Source of the DNA: Siphonodentalium dalli
Lineage: Eukaryota > Mollusca > Scaphopoda > Gadilida > Siphonodentaliidae
Direction: 5' to 3'
DNA: 64,000 bases
Assembly: GCA_032622095.1 (NCBI GenBank)
Contig: CP136065.1
Coordinates: 18,216,134-18,280,133, forward strand
The translations under genes and the position numbers were made by a program. Positions 20,351 to 32,647 of the stretch are shown piece by piece. A model generated the notes under the pieces. That model made no database searches. It saw nothing but the letters and a program-made list of their open reading frames with translations, and had not been told where the DNA came from. Numbering within the stretch: position 1 is the first letter of the stretch; the number at the start of each line of letters is the position of its first letter.

Positions 20351-21056
20351 GGCTGCGGACACAAGTACCACAGTAGCGATGGCATTGTAGGTGTGACAAT
20401 TTATTATGGTGCAGTTTGGTGACAATTGGTCGTCATATTTCTGTGCCATAGACTGCCATGTTACGCGCTGAGTTTCCGCACAATGAGTCGACTCGACCAA
20501 TTAAACCATTGCGTTTCACCGTGCAAGGTTGATTTCTACTCATTACGTTTTGCTACATTGTATTATCTACGATATATATAATTGCACGATCGATCGTCCA
20601 GAATTGTGTTTGATCGTGGCAATCCCTCATTCACTCACATATCATGCATGCAGTAGGTTTTGTTGATATGATCTCAAGTCATGTTTATCCACTTATATTA
20701 ATTCCATGCGTATTAAGACAGTTCCCCAACTGCGGTTTTTATTTTGAGACGTTTAGTTCTCCGCATAATTCCGCTAATGTTATCATGTGGGCAAATGAAG
20801 CTATGTCGGAACTGTTGGAGGAAATGCAGCTGCGAGAATGTATCTGGAATAAACAAAGCGAACTATACAAGGACCAAAAAAAAACAAGAAAATGCTGATT
20901 ACAACGAACATTGGGGGACACATTGTGCGAATATGCAGCGGGCGACATCGCTAGCTATGGCATATTAATTATGACAACCAATTGTCACCAAACTCCACCA
21001 TATATAATTGTCACACATACTATGCCATCGCTACTGTGATACGTGTGTCCGCAGCC
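20351..21056. mobile_element. Harbinger-like TIR element, copy 1
   Basis: It begins GGCTGCGGACACAAGTACCA and ends in TGTGTCCGCAGCC. The terminal inverted repeats run about 90 bp (ACAGTAGCGATGGCAT, TTTGGTGACAATTGG mirrored at the right). AAT flanks both edges (20348-20350, 21057-21059), a possible 3-bp target duplication as in PIF/Harbinger. A second copy with the same flanks is at 60758-61584. It holds a short MADF-like remnant but no transposase. Confidence 0.65.
20644..20898 (+). pseudogene. MADF (Myb/SANT-like) fragment inside the Harbinger-like element
   Basis: Near the end of an 84-codon ORF is LLEEMQLRECIWNKQSELYK followed by DQKKT. MADF domains typically read LI-LV-E-P-LWD-x-SE-YK-x-K-KR. 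PIF/Harbinger transposons commonly encode such a DNA-binding protein beside the transposase. Only the first third of a MADF domain is present and the frame ends at 20898, so this is a remnant. The matching region of the copy near 61360 keeps NKQSEL but is interrupted. Confidence 0.4.
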
Positions 21057-21059
21057 AAT

Positions 21060-22840
21060 GTCGTGATATGTACTGGTGACTGAAATGACCATACACTTTA
21101 ACAAACCAAATTTACCAGCACGTGCCCGTTTTTCTCATTAGGCTATATGACCATACTTTTTGCAGTAAAAGTTTTCGTTAAACTGAGGTCAGTGTGACAT
21201 TTGATCACTGCATCTTGTATTGATTTTAGTTTTCGGTAGTTAGATATGATATCAGCTGGCTGTAGTAATTCAAATTACAATAAATATTTTACGTAGAAGA
21301 ACAACCAGACAATAGCATTCCGGAGTAACAACATTTTGAGATATTCATGTTCATTCCCACTGCCCGTCAATTCGGCATAGTGCTTTCAGGATTTGATTCG
21401 CCATAGAATTTCAAATTTTAACCTCACTGAGAGGAATTATGTGTGATATGAACACGCAGAGAGCCGCAATGGAAATAGCAAGCGCCCATTAAGATGTTCG
21501 ATTTACCACACAATGTTAGCTGACAGCAAATCATGCATGATATATTGATTGTCTGGATTTGACTTTGATCATTATAACCCCCGTTACTTAACATGGGGAG
21601 TCGATTAGCTGCTGATTATACACATTGAAAGTCACGAATTCGAGAGTGCTGTTACTATTTAAAGGGGCCCAATGTACTCGCTGTGGGTAAGTGTGCAAAA
21701 AATATAATAATATGTAAAAACCTCACTCAAGAAGAATATGGTAATTATAAACACTTTGATCTGATATTAACGGTTGACAGTTCTCTAATAACGAAATTTC
21801 GCGTGTCGAAACCATTGGTTTATTTAACAGCGATTTGTCAAAAACATCGCTAATCGTTTGCAAGTTCAAATTGCTTAGTCTGAATAAGATTATCCGAATA
21901 TGGTTCAATGATTTGACCTTTTCCAATGTTAACCGCCAAATGTTAAACTTTGGTATCATATTGGATCTTCATACATTATATACCTTTAAGAGACTGCCCT
22001 TTTGTGAATTACCTAATCTGTCTTTTATAAAGTAAGTTTTTGGATTGACGTGGTACATGCCTGATTCATTTCGCTCAAACGAAATATCCGAAGGTTGTGT
22101 TAGTGTCGCTTCTTCGATACATGATTATGATTGCTAGATCTGTCTTCTAAAGAAAGTTACATGTGCAACCTTCTTGTCAACGATCGACCTCGAGTTATTT
22201 TCAATGGCGATCCTCGAACCCACGTGGTTGGTACAATTTTTCAGAGATCTGATGACCATACCTCATTAATATTATATTTTATTCCGTTCTGTTGAGCAAA
22301 TCTGATTTACATTAAATGTATAACACAATTTTATATCATTAAAACTTTACAATAACAATTCTAAAGAAATTGTCTTAAAATTCAATTCGAATGCTGAAAT
22401 AAGTAGAATTGTCTTGTCCCATGATGGAGATCTAATCTATTTAACCAATTCGGGCCGGTAAAAAAAGTCAAAATGTATTTTATAGATTTTGACTGCTTTT
22501 AAAAATACAGATGTGAACTACATAATTTACAGTTATAACCCGTTAAGTAGATTTGCACCAGGAATTACATGTATAATATCACAGGCCCGGTTGATTACAG
22601 ATATACCATTATAATTATACTGTACCAGTCAGATTTTGTGAAAAACAACCACCTATCATATTCCTCATAGATTCTCAAAATCGTTCATCTCAGTCATAAT
22701 ATATTTTAATGTGTCTTATTGACCATGGAATGCCCTTTCTTTGGACGAATAATTCGATAGTACAAAACGAAGGGAAGTCGAGATATCGTACCGTTGCCAT
22801 TGGCAAATTTGGCAAGCGCAGCGAGAATCCTGCAAACGTG
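21060..22840. other. Non-coding stretch
   Basis: AT-rich sequence without recognisable genes. ORFs at 21723-21959 and 21835-22035 overlap on opposite strands and show no domain. Confidence 0.4.
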
Positions 22841-22849
22841 TAGTTTACG

Positions 22850-22972
22850 ACACCCAGTGGATGGTTTGGGACACCACACGTGTGGTTTGGGGGTCTTGAG
22901 GACACTAACTGGGTTGTTTGAGACACTCGTTGTGTGGTTTGGGAAACTAGCTGGGTGGTTTGGTACACTCAT
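22850..22972 (+). repeat. Degenerate minisatellite of about 22 bp
   Basis: ACAC-ASYNGKGTGGTTTGGG-like units (ACACTCGTTGTGTGGTTTGG, AAACTAGCTGGGTGGTTTGG and others) follow each other about five times. Confidence 0.6.
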
Positions 22973-23013
22973 TTTTCTCAAGAAAAAGAACACAACTGAA
23001 TCATAAAGAGAGA

Positions 23014-23217
23014 ATGTCTGCTACACGAGCAACTGAGACCTCGGACGTACATCAAGCTCGACTAAAAGATGCTCGCACTCACATGGCAACCCGTCGAACA
23101 GCTGAGACATCGGACGAACATCAAGCTCGACTAAAAGATGCTGCCACTCACATGACAACCCGTCGAACAGCTGTGTGTCAACATATTTCAAGGTCAAGAT
23201 GGGGAAGTGATGTTTAG
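23014..23217 (+). pseudogene. Helitron-associated peptide repeat remnant
   Basis: The translation contains two units of 24 residues, AETSDEHQARLKDA with THM-TRR, encoded by a 72-bp tandem repeat starting at 23029 and 23101. Repeats of the type R-AET-x5-RL- are known to me from N-terminal regions of Helitron Rep-helicase proteins and their derivatives in marine animals. The reading frame opens at ATG 23014 and ends 3' of the second unit without any Rep or helicase motif. I read it as a short remnant. Confidence 0.4.
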
Positions 23218-23587
23218 ACTATTATATTTAGTATACCATATCACATTCTTAGAACATTTTCTCACACCTTCCTGAATAATATATGCTGTCTGGTTCCAAT
23301 TATATTATCGATTCCTGCATAACAATTAACATCGGCCACAGACCTTCATATGACACTCCCGGGGGGAGTCTGAATAATAAGACAGACGTTATAATGGTGT
23401 CTGGGGAATAGTTGCTTGTCAGCAATCCAAACAAATATTTATCGACATACCTCCTTATCGCAATAAAATGTCGCAACTATAATAACAATGAAACAAATAG
23501 GTGGTCTGATCTAATACAGCGGGTTGATATATTACCGCGTGTCTCCCTGATAGGAGAACGTATACCATTCGATATCTCACGCTAGAG

Positions 23588-24552
23588 ACGTATTGACTGC
23601 TTTGGTTCTTAGCGAGTGAATAAATCTAGAAGGTGACCGCTTGGTTTGTGATCCGATACCGACAACTAGACATCGGAAGCATTATCCTTTAATTGGACTG
23701 CTTTCTGAATAACGGACCAGGCTCGCAAGTCTTATTCTGTAGATTTATTGACTGCTTTTGGTTCTTTGCGAGTGCATCATTATAGAAGCTGAACGCTTTG
23801 GGTTGTGATCCGCCAATGACAGCTGGAATCGGTGATCCTATAATTGGATCTGTAATGGATGATATAAGGTTACAGTAAAGAAGGTATGCTAATTAATGGG
23901 CAACTCAAGTAATTTTTTGCTTTTGTCACATTTTGGGGATCAAAATAAGTCGTTAAATACACGAAGTACCTTCATATATACGGACCTACCATATCACTTG
24001 GCAAATTTCTCTGCTTGAAGTAGTATATATATGTTATCGGCAAAAGTAGCAACAATAGGCCCATATTCCTATATAGCATGTAATACTTAAGAGCTTTCGA
24101 TGTTAGATTTATTCTAGTATGGTGAAACAGAAGATCGTATGTGACGAAAGTTGAAACCTGATGAATTCATGTGAGTTCAGTATGTCTTTTGTATAAGAAC
24201 ATATATATAGAGTCGGTATATAAGTATTTCATTCATCTATCGATCTATATTAGTATCACCCGAACGTGACCAAAGCGAGATATTACTAGCTTTTACTCGC
24301 GACCTCAATATCACAGGTCGCTATCAATGGGACTTGGTTACAGTGAAAAATGCTAATGTCATCTCAAGTTTAAAAGGATGGACCCGCGGTTTGAAAGACT
24401 CACATCTTCCGCGGTAGACTTGTTGACTGCATGGTTTAGTTCTTAGCGCGTGCATCATTTTAGAATATGATATCTTGAGCTGTGATCCGATATAGTGAAA
24501 GCTAGACATCGGAACCAGTCGTCCTTTAATTGAAGTTATGAACTGTTTTTCG
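23588..24552 (+). repeat. Dispersed repeat, three copies
   Basis: Text like TTGACTGC-TTTGGTTCTTAGCGAGTG-AT, then TTGTGATCCGATA, GACATCGGAA and CCTTTAATTG occurs at about 23590-23700, 23745-23860 and 24420-24545. GGTTTGTGATCC is weakly reminiscent of a Pol III B box, so a SINE is possible. Confidence 0.45.
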
Positions 24553-26040
24553 AAGAGTGTAGAGCGCGTCTGCAATGGATGGTATCATTGGTATGAGTCC
24601 GCAGTAAGTCGATGAATACAGGTTTGTTCATTAATGGGAAAATCAGGATTAAAGCGATCCATATAGATTGTAATCTTCAGTCTCTGAATTAAATATACTA
24701 TTTTTCGTTTTGTCTCGTTCTGCGCGGGATTCTAAATAAATGAGATGACTAGTTGAAACCGCTTACGAATTCATGTAATTACAGTATACTTCTTTTAAGA
24801 GTATATCGAGTCGGAATATAAGTATACTATTCGTGTCTGTACATTAAGCCCTAGACTAATTAACCGCTTATATTTTGCGGGAAGCTTTCCAATATGTCTA
24901 TGGGTAAATATCATAATCTCGGGGACATCATATATAAGGTCATAATTACTGCGGGCCATTACATGCATTAGACATTACATGGAAGTGGATGTATCGGGGT
25001 GCAACATTTCAAACCCATGTTTATCCTCATACCATTATGCTACAGCTTTCACATGTGTTTGGTTCGCAATGATGATCACGTCGCCAGACGTTCCGATTAC
25101 TCGACTTTCTGATGTCTGATTGCTCAGCAAAAACAGTTAGGTCTATATATACGCTAATTGGTCCATCATTCGTTATACTCAGTGTGACAGGTCTGAAATG
25201 GTAGCTGTTGTTACTATATATGGAATGTTACTATATGCACAGTTTTCAAATAAGTTATAGGTCGTCCATAATAAGAATGTTGAGGAAGGTGGTAAATTCA
25301 AAGTAGAGTCCACATGGCGACTGACAAGTGAAACAATGCACACATGGCCTTAATTGAGCGTCCCAGTCTACACTCGCGCTGTAACCGTTGTGGCTTTTAC
25401 AGAACTTCTGCTACAGGTCACACGGAGCCGCTGGCAACCGGTCATGGTCGAGCTACATAAACTAGCAATGGTGGTTGCTAAATATTGTACTTGAAATTTG
25501 GAATTTGGCTGATAGTTATTATAGGCCTACTGTTCCCGGATCTATTCATCGATGTGGTAATACAGTGGTATATATTTGAATTATTCTTTTGCTCTTTGAT
25601 ATTGGCGCAGGTCATATGGTATCCAAGCCAAATGACACCCAACCAAAACGTTAAATAGTACCAAAATTTGATCAAACACTGGGTGTGCATTGTAACGCAC
25701 GAGTAGAGGGCTAATTTAATGTTAACGTTAGCATGTCCACTCCAACCACCTTGCTAGATTTAGTTTCAATATTGTTCCAGAAATTTGTCTTTTTGTGGTG
25801 TCCACCTATATATATATAGTCATGGCCGTTATTTTGTAAACGTGACTTTTAACGAAATATGTGTCCCCTTGTAGCGTATAACATTGTAAGATCGGTGAAT
25901 GTTTGGATGGAACGAGGAGTTGTGCTATGCTCTATATCGAAACGCACCTATATCCGCAAGTATGGTTAGAAACATGAGCAACAGAAAATAGGTAGGCATT
26001 ATTGTCTCAGAAAAAAAACCCAACTATATATTTAGAGAAC
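24553..26040. other. Non-coding stretch
   Basis: No gene was recognised and ORFs are short and domain-free. Confidence 0.4.
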
Positions 26041-26044
26041 AAAC

Positions 26045-26960
26045 TGATTGTATTGGGACAGACCGTGACCGGCGAGACAGCAACAAATCAAGTATATCGT
26101 TTGTCATGCTCTGTCCCAGTTCAATCAGTTTTTTCATTATTCTCATCACAGAGTCACTTGTTTTTCCCGTCTCGCTCCTGTCCCAGTAGAATCAGTTTTT
26201 TCCATGTTCTCTGGGTATAGATCTACTTGGGTTTTTTCTGTCTCAGTCTCAGAAATATGTGTGCTACTCTTCCCCGAACTAGTGAAAATGACTGGGACAG
26301 GCCGAGACAGGCGAGACAGAAGCATTCCAAATAACATTTACGGAGATGTTCTCTGGCCCAATATAATAATTGGGACAGACCGAGACAAAAGAATCCAGAA
26401 GTCTGCATGTGTGACCCGCCACATCAAATCCAGTCGTAAGTCGGGATTGTTTTTACCCTGTGCCAATGCATTCTCTTATATATGTGAGTCGACCATAGGT
26501 CGCCTCGCATATATAAGAGAATGCATTGGCCTAACAATTTTTTTTATCATTTAAAAAAAATAAATGTTTCTTACAATTTTTAGGACATAAAATAAAAAAA
26601 CATCCATCACCCTGCAGGGAGCCCCACACATATATAGAAGCATATATAAGAGTGTCGTCTGCTCATGTTTGTCTGGGGCTCTGTATGGGTGAAATTATAA
26701 AATTGTTAAATAATACAAGACAAAATTATTAAAATTGTAAAAAATTGTTAGGCCAATGTATTCTCTTATATATGCGAGGCGACCTATGGTCGACACGCAT
26801 ATGTAAGAGAATGCATTGGCACAGGGTAAAAAAATCCCTACCTACGACTGGATTTGATATGGCGGGTCACATGTATCAGAAGTATTATTGATGCACGCTG
26901 TATCGCGGCTCGATAGAAATTACTGGAACAGGCCGAGACAGAACAATTCCACTGAAAGCC
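26045..26960. repeat. Scattered GGGACAGGCCGAGACAG motif cluster
   Basis: Variants of TGGGACAG(A/G)CCGAGACAG lie near 26055, 26290, 26370 and 26928, with inverse CTGTCCCAG-x-AATCAGTTTTTTC near 26111 and 26178. A twin-hairpin MITE interrupts the cluster. Confidence 0.4.
26407..26872. mobile_element. Twin-hairpin MITE, TGTGACCC family, copy 1
   Basis: Outer inverted repeats read GTGACCCGCCACATCAAATC on the left and GATTTGATATGGCGGGTCAC on the right, extending through CAGTCGTAAGTCGGGATT to ACCCTGTGCC. Inside are mirror-image hairpins at 26462-26530 and 26752-26820, separated by an AT-rich spacer containing CACCCTGCAGGGAGCCCCAC. Confidence 0.75.
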
Positions 26961-27114
26961 AGTGTTCTTTATTGTTTGCACCAATGTCCTTTGAATTCAG
27001 TATTATTTAGCTCGTGGGTTACGCTTCTGAAAAATTTAGAATTCCCATTGGTATTGTACTAAATTACTGAGTTCCTGATGGGCATAATCTCAGCATCCCT
27101 GCATGCGCACCTGG

Positions 27115-27513
27115 TTAACCCTTTACCCAACAGAAGGACCCTGTGCCAATGCATTCTCTTATATATGCGAGTCGACCATAGGTCGCCTCGCATATATAAG
27201 AGAATGCATTGGCTTAACACATTAAAAATTATAAAATTGTTAAAGAATGTAAGAAAAAATGGTAAAAAGTGTTAAAAAAGTGTTTTTTTAGGCCAATGCA
27301 TTCTCTTATATATGCGAGGCGACCTATGGTCGACTCGTATATATAAGAGAATGCATTGGCACAGGGCATAACTGTAACTATCACAATGTGGTCAAGGAGC
27401 CGGTTCCAATGATATCCATATTTGTATGGTTCTATTGAGACAGACCGAAGATATTTTAGGCTGTTGAAGCTTTATTTGGCCGGTTTTGGCCGTTTTGTTG
27501 GGTAAAGGGTTAA
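27115..27513 (+). mobile_element. Twin-hairpin MITE, TTAA/CCCTTTACCCAAC family, copy 1
   Basis: TTAACCCTTTACCCAACAGA at the left is mirrored by TGTTGGGTAAAGGGTTAA at the right. Hairpins lie at 27145-27213 and 27292-27360. The right part (GTGGTCAAGGAGCCGGTTCC, TTGAAGCTTTATTTGGCC) is shared with copies at 35011, 43421 and 47434. The TTAA edges and CCCTTT-type ends resemble piggyBac-superfamily termini. Confidence 0.8.
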
Positions 27514-27564
27514 GATAGTTGGAGATCTCGTTTTTACTCAATGACAGCAAGTATTCATCACATG

Positions 27565-28084
27565 TTAAAGGTACGGGCGGCGTTCGTTGCAGAAATATTC
27601 ATATTTGTTCAAATCGCCATCAACAGAAGGAATATTAAAATATATAGTTTTGTTCATATGCCAAACATAATCAGCGCGTAAATAGTATATTGTCGTCAAG
27701 ACGTTCGATGGTGTACGTAAACAAGAGCCTGCTCGTGTTACATAAGTTGTGCTTCTGTTTACATAACACAGTGCAATTCTATTGGTTAATCACACACAAA
27801 TGATATAAACGCTCTTTATTATTTCCATATCAGGAAAACAGTAACAAATAACGCTCTTTATGTTTACCATATCCTGATATAAACAAAAGCCAGGTAACGT
27901 AACGTTTTTTTGCTTTTGTTTACATAACAAAGGAAAAACAATTGACAGTAACATACTGTTTATGCCATATTGGTGTAAGAACAATGTCTGTCTATATTTT
28001 ACAATTCTTTCTGTTTATGGCGGTTTTTGACGGAGGTGAATATTTTAACAGCATACCCACAGCCAACGCCGCCCGTATCTTTAA
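27565..28084. mobile_element. TTAA-bounded MITE (family R), copy 2
   Basis: It is nearly identical along its length to 11877-12404 and ends CGCCGCCCGTATCTTTAA. It has a deletion near 27970 relative to copy 1. It lies 51 bp after the preceding TTAA MITE. Confidence 0.75.
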
Positions 28085-28377
28085 CATAAAGTCAACTTGA
28101 GTCCACTGCGGGCTTGCTTCTCTCAGTAGTTGGGAAAAATAGACAAAACACTCTTATTATTGAATCCTCTGAATTTATGTATGCATCCGTGAGCTCTGTA
28201 TCTTTATTAGAGAAACATTCCTTTTGATGATGTATGCTTTCCATGCATGGTCATTGACTATATTCAATAGGTCCTTATTGTGGAGCTTTCCTCAGTAATA
28301 CCAGTCCTTTAGAGGGACATATCTTCCAAGGACACATACAATTCTTATTGTAATATATCTAACCACTTTCAAAGCTG

Positions 28378-28629
28378 TTGGAGCAATTGTTATTTATTTG
28401 TTATAATATACACAATTCAATATCGTACCCTGTGATATATTATCAACGTGTGAGCTATTCATGTATATTTAAATGGATCTCAACCATTGGGACACACTAT
28501 CATGGTTCTTCTCAAGATACTTGTGGAGATGAATTAGGGCTTTCTAGCCTATATACAGACAAAGTCGAACCTTTGAAAAATAACAAAGATGGTCTAGATA
28601 CAGATTTTTATGCTGCCTGTCTAAAATAA
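28378..28629 (+). other. Unrecognised 83-codon ORF
   Basis: The second half (GTHYHGSSQDTCGDELGLSS and onward) looks less AT-biased than the ORF shadows around it. I recognise no family. It could be an exon or the end of a decayed transposon gene, and is quite possibly chance. Confidence 0.15.
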
Positions 28630-28860
28630 TGAGTGACTGCACTGAATTTCGTTCTGGAGCTATTTTGAAATATTCGAAACAGCAGGTATCAAGACCTCGT
28701 AAAATCAGAGAGGAATCTTTGTGTTGTTTGTATATTCAACATATCAAGGCCTCGAAGTTGTGTGGGAATTTTTAGTAAAAGATTTGTATGCATTTACACA
28801 TTTAAAACTCCTAAAATTCGAATAATTCATGAAAACTGAAAATTAGACTATGAGGAATGG

Positions 28861-29657
28861 TTAAAGGCCCACTTAATTTTCGACCCCCAGATCACATTAT
28901 ATAAAATATATGCATCTTATATACCATTTTAAAGAGAGAGCTCCAAAACATTGCATAATCAACTTATCCGGTTTAATGAAGTATGACCATGTTGTTTTTG
29001 TTGAGTTACCGACGTGTTTTTGTGCTTAAGTTTCATCTGGTTTTGCTGTGCAAAGTGTATTATTTTCAATGAAGGGGATTAACTCTATATTTTAAAGATA
29101 GAGTTATTCCCTTTCCAGTGAAAACACATTTTAGTTTGAATTCTGTTGCATTCTGGGAGCCATACCGGGGAAAAACCTTTTTATGATTTCAGCTGTTTTC
29201 TATTACTCTATGGGCATCGCCTGAGACACACTTTTCAAATGGTGATGAACTATAGTATTTTAATCATATTTGATGGCATAGATTGTTATTAAAACCATTT
29301 ATTATATACTTGCCCATTAATTATAAGGTTTTAGCAGTGAGATATAAGTGATATCCCACTAGTGAGTGATATAAGCTTAAAATTTCTGATGTATTGACAT
29401 TCATTGGGGGGCCATAGGCAAGTAACTAAAGTATATAATAAACAGAATATCCACACTTTTTCAGTGGATATGGGTTAAATCTCATTCGTGATGACAAAAC
29501 ATTTGAATTTCCACTCGTGGCTAAAGCCACTCGAAATTCAATGTTTTGTCATCACTCATGAGATATAACCCATATCCACTGAAAAAGTTGGATATTCTCT
29601 ATATATCAAGGCACTATAAAAAAATAATCGGTGATTCGAAAATAAGTGTGCCTTTAA
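28861..29657. mobile_element. TTAA-bounded MITE (family G), copy 1, with nested insertion
   Basis: It begins TTAAAGGCCCACTTAATTTT and ends AAGTGTGCCTTTAA. Diagnostic inner text includes CCAGATCACATTATA, GAGCTCCAAAACATTG, GTTGTTTTTGTTGAGTTAC, ATTCTGGGAGCCATA and TATAGTATTTTAATCATATT. Compared with copy 2 it carries about 305 extra bases between ATTAAAACC and TATATCAAGGCAC. Confidence 0.7.
29298..29597. repeat. Two inverted-repeat units nested in family G
   Basis: The first unit (29298-29442) has TTTATTATATACTTGCC mirrored by GGCAAGTAACTAAAGTATAT-AATAAA. The second (29445-29597) is a foldback with GAATATCCACACTTTTTCAG and GTGATGACAAAACATT mirrored by AATGTTTTGTCATCAC and TGAAAAAGTTGGATATTC. 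Confidence 0.65.
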
Positions 29658-29895
29658 TATGAAAAGTGGCAATGTTTCATATGTTTTAATCTCTTAAGGT
29701 ACCTTTACTTCATAAAAAGCCAACTTAGCGCTAGCCTACGATTGAAAAATCACAACTTATGACTATTTCAGTCTAAATTTTATTAAAGGAAGGATACTTC
29801 TCATGATTTATAGCTTTCCCATGGTAATTAACAACAGTACATATGCCCCCCCCCTCCGCCAAGGGATGGGTTCCCTAACTTGGTGGATTTTCCCC

Positions 29896-30382
29896 TTAAA
29901 GGCCCACTTAAATTTTCGAAACCCCAGATCACATATATAACATTTATGCCATATGGTATACCATTTGAAAGAGGAAGCTCCAAAATATTGTATTATCAAC
30001 GTATCCTGTGAAATGTTGCCAACGTATCCTGTGAAATGTTGTTTTTGTTGAGTTACTGACATGCTCAACTCTCACCTGGCTTGTAAAGCAAAGTGTATTA
30101 TTATCAATGAATGGGGAATAACTCTATATCTTAAAGATATAATTATTCCCATTCCATTGAAAATACATTTGTAGTTTGAGTTATGTTGCATTCTGGGAGT
30201 GATAACGGGGGAAATCTGACTGTTTTTATTCCTCTATGGACATCTTCTGAGACACAGACGTTTCAAATGGTGATGAATTATAGTATTTTAATCATATTTG
30301 ATGGCATAGATTGTTATTAAAACCGTATATCAAGGCACTATAAAAAAAATAATCGGCGACTCGAAAATTAAGTGGGCCTTCA
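29896..30382. mobile_element. TTAA-bounded MITE (family G), copy 2
   Basis: It runs from TTAAAGGCCCACTTAAATTT to AAAATTAAGTGGGCCTT. It lacks the insertion in copy 1 and so gives the uninterrupted sequence. AACGTATCCTGTGAAATGTT is tandemly duplicated inside (about 29998 and 30021). Confidence 0.7.
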
Positions 30383-30460
30383 AAGGCTAACTTAATTTTC
30401 GAGTCATCGATTATTTTATTACACTTTGAAACTATATATATCGTCAGTGTAGTTAAATAT

Positions 30461-30909
30461 GTGTGACCCGCCATATCAAATACAGTCGTAAGTCGGCATA
30501 TTTTACCCTGTGCCAATGCATTCTCTTATATATGCGAGTCGACCATAGGTCGCCTCGCATATATAAGAGAATGCATTGGCCTAACAATTTTTTATCATTT
30601 TTTTAAATAAATGTTTCTTACAATTTTTAGGACATAAAATAAAAAACATCCATCACCCTGCAGGGAGCCCCACACATATATATAGAAGCATATCGAAGAG
30701 TGTCGTCTGCTCATGTTTGTCTGGGGCTCTGTATGGGTGAAATTATAAAATTGTTAAAGAATACAAGAAAAAATTATTAAAATTGTAAAAAATTGTTAGG
30801 CCAATGCATTCTCTTATATATGCGAGTCGACCATAGCATATATACGAGAATGCATTGGCACAGTTTAAAAAAATCCCGACTTACGACTGGATTTGATATG
30901 GCGAGTCAC
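30461..30909. mobile_element. Twin-hairpin MITE, TGTGACCC family, copy 2
   Basis: Same structure as 26407-26872, with hairpins at 30512-30580 and 30800-30859. The second hairpin has lost about 9 bp of its loop (the CTATGG/CGCC portion). Confidence 0.75.
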
Positions 30910-31141
30910 AATTAGTTGTACCCACTGACTCATTCCAAGGAAATGATCGGTACGATTTTATTCAGCGCCTCCCGATTTTCATAAGAGGCGATAAACTTTC
31001 TGCAGTAAAGACAAGAAAATAATGACTGGTACCCTACATTTGAAGACATATGTCGGTCATATACATGTATACTACTGATATTCAAATGTAGAGAAAACAT
31101 TTCAAAGACATGGTTGATGGTTACATACCGCCTGATTCTAA

Positions 31142-32644
31142 GGGCGCGTACACATGGCCAGCAAGAAAATATCAGGTATGCCCCATGTGACTTACTTGAC
31201 CAATGAAATAAATAATACCGGAATATATCCGACGAAGGCAGCGCGCTGATATTTTATCGCCAATTGGTGAAATGTGTTCACCTTGATAGGTGGCCATCGG
31301 TATCCGTTAACTAATCTCGCGCGGATATGATCGTAACAATTCAAGCGCTCGAGTTATGATCCATCAATAGTGTCGTCTGTTTCAACATAACGTATTTCCA
31401 TGTTATATTGGTTGTTCTGATGTATATACGTGTGTGCAGAGTCGTGGTAACAGGGGGACATGGGGGGGTTGGGGTGTCTCACCCCCCAACTTTGGTCAAA
31501 ATTTTCAACATTTGGAAATTTCATACCTGCCAAAACATTAGTTGGAAATTTCACACCAACAATAGGTTGAAAATGTTCTTGTAGTTTGATTTTCAAAAAA
31601 TTTCTTGGGGGAATGAATTGTTTTTGGACCAATATTTGCATATTTTCCTATTTTTGGTAAAACATTATGGTCTGAAATGGTTATCAGTTGGAAACTTTCC
31701 AACCTCAGGGGGGTGACAGGTTGGAAATTTCCAACACTTGGAAAGCTTGTGTCCTGGTCCCTCCCCCCGTGGCCAGTCAAAAGTAAAAAACTGCTAGTTA
31801 ATTTAAGAAAACAATATTGTCGTACATTTGGTCAACATTGTCATTGGAATTGTCATCAGTTGTAAATTTTCCAACCTAAGTGGGGTGTCAGGTTTGAAAT
31901 TTCCAACTCTAGGAATGTTTGAGGATAGTCTAGATGGTAGGATTTAGCGATTTTCTTCTTAAGATTACAACATTTTCGCACACCCGGCCGAACCATGGTC
32001 TAATATTAGGCCTAAGAGTATTGAGGTGCAACGGGGTGCAAATGGAATTATGGAAAACTTGTGTTTGGTCTGATTCTGATTCAAGGGGGGTGCAGTTGGA
32101 ATTTCCCAAGGTGGACACCCCCCCCCCCCAACGGAAACCCTCTAGCTACGTCCCTGTGTGTATGGGGATGCTTTATAATTTGGTACCTCACATGCCTTGA
32201 TTTAGTTGTTTTACTTTAATTTTGACTGTATGTACGTTTCGAATAAGAAATTGTTGGCGGCTCATCGCTCTTCTCGCATGTGGGATGTGGCCCAGGGCCG
32301 AACCCACCGACGTCTGTTTAGATGTCGTTTCGTGTGTTCATGAAGAACACACATCCCTACTCCAACCACGAGGGCGCGTTCCTTTCTCGTTAACATAGGT
32401 GGCATTTTAAATTGTCCATAACACTTTATAACTCTATGAATATTCGATATGGACTATAGGTTGTTTGTCCGCAGTAATTCACGTCAACAAACAAGACTAA
32501 CACTATTCACATTGAGCTCAATCAACGCCATATAACCCGCCGCTTTCTCACGGGCGTAATCTTTGCAGCAAGAAAATATCAGAGTACAATTGTACCTGAT
32601 ATTTTCTTGCAGATATTTTCTTGCAGCTTCATGTGTACGCGCCC
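31142..32644. mobile_element. Harbinger-like TIR element of 1.5 kb
   Basis: It begins GGGCGCGTACACATGGCCAG followed by CAAGAAAATATCAGGTA, and ends TACCTGATATTTTCTTGCAG...CATGTGTACGCGCCC. TAA flanks both edges (31139-31141, 32645-32647), matching the TWA duplication of PIF/Harbinger. The right end repeats ATATTTTCTTGCAG. No transposase motif is visible; the interior is mostly dispersed repeat N. Confidence 0.7.
31480..32135 (+). repeat. Dispersed repeat N, copy 2
   Basis: It contains repeated GGTTGGAAATTTCCAAC phrases, TCTAGATGGTAGGATT, GGTCTGATTCTGATTCAAGG and GTGCAGTTGGAATTTCCCAA, ending in a C-run near 32121. It matches 16835-17290 and the reverse of 49070-49570. Confidence 0.5.
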
Positions 32645-32647
32645 TAA

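Noticed and set aside
22690-22993. Minus-strand ORFs with repeated TTQ(L/R)VS residues
   Set aside because: They translate the degenerate 22-bp minisatellite at 22850-22972.
26462-27360. CRISPR-like regularly spaced repeats
   Set aside because: The repeats are mirror-image hairpin pairs inside transposable elements, with non-unique AT-rich spacers shared between loci, in eukaryotic DNA.
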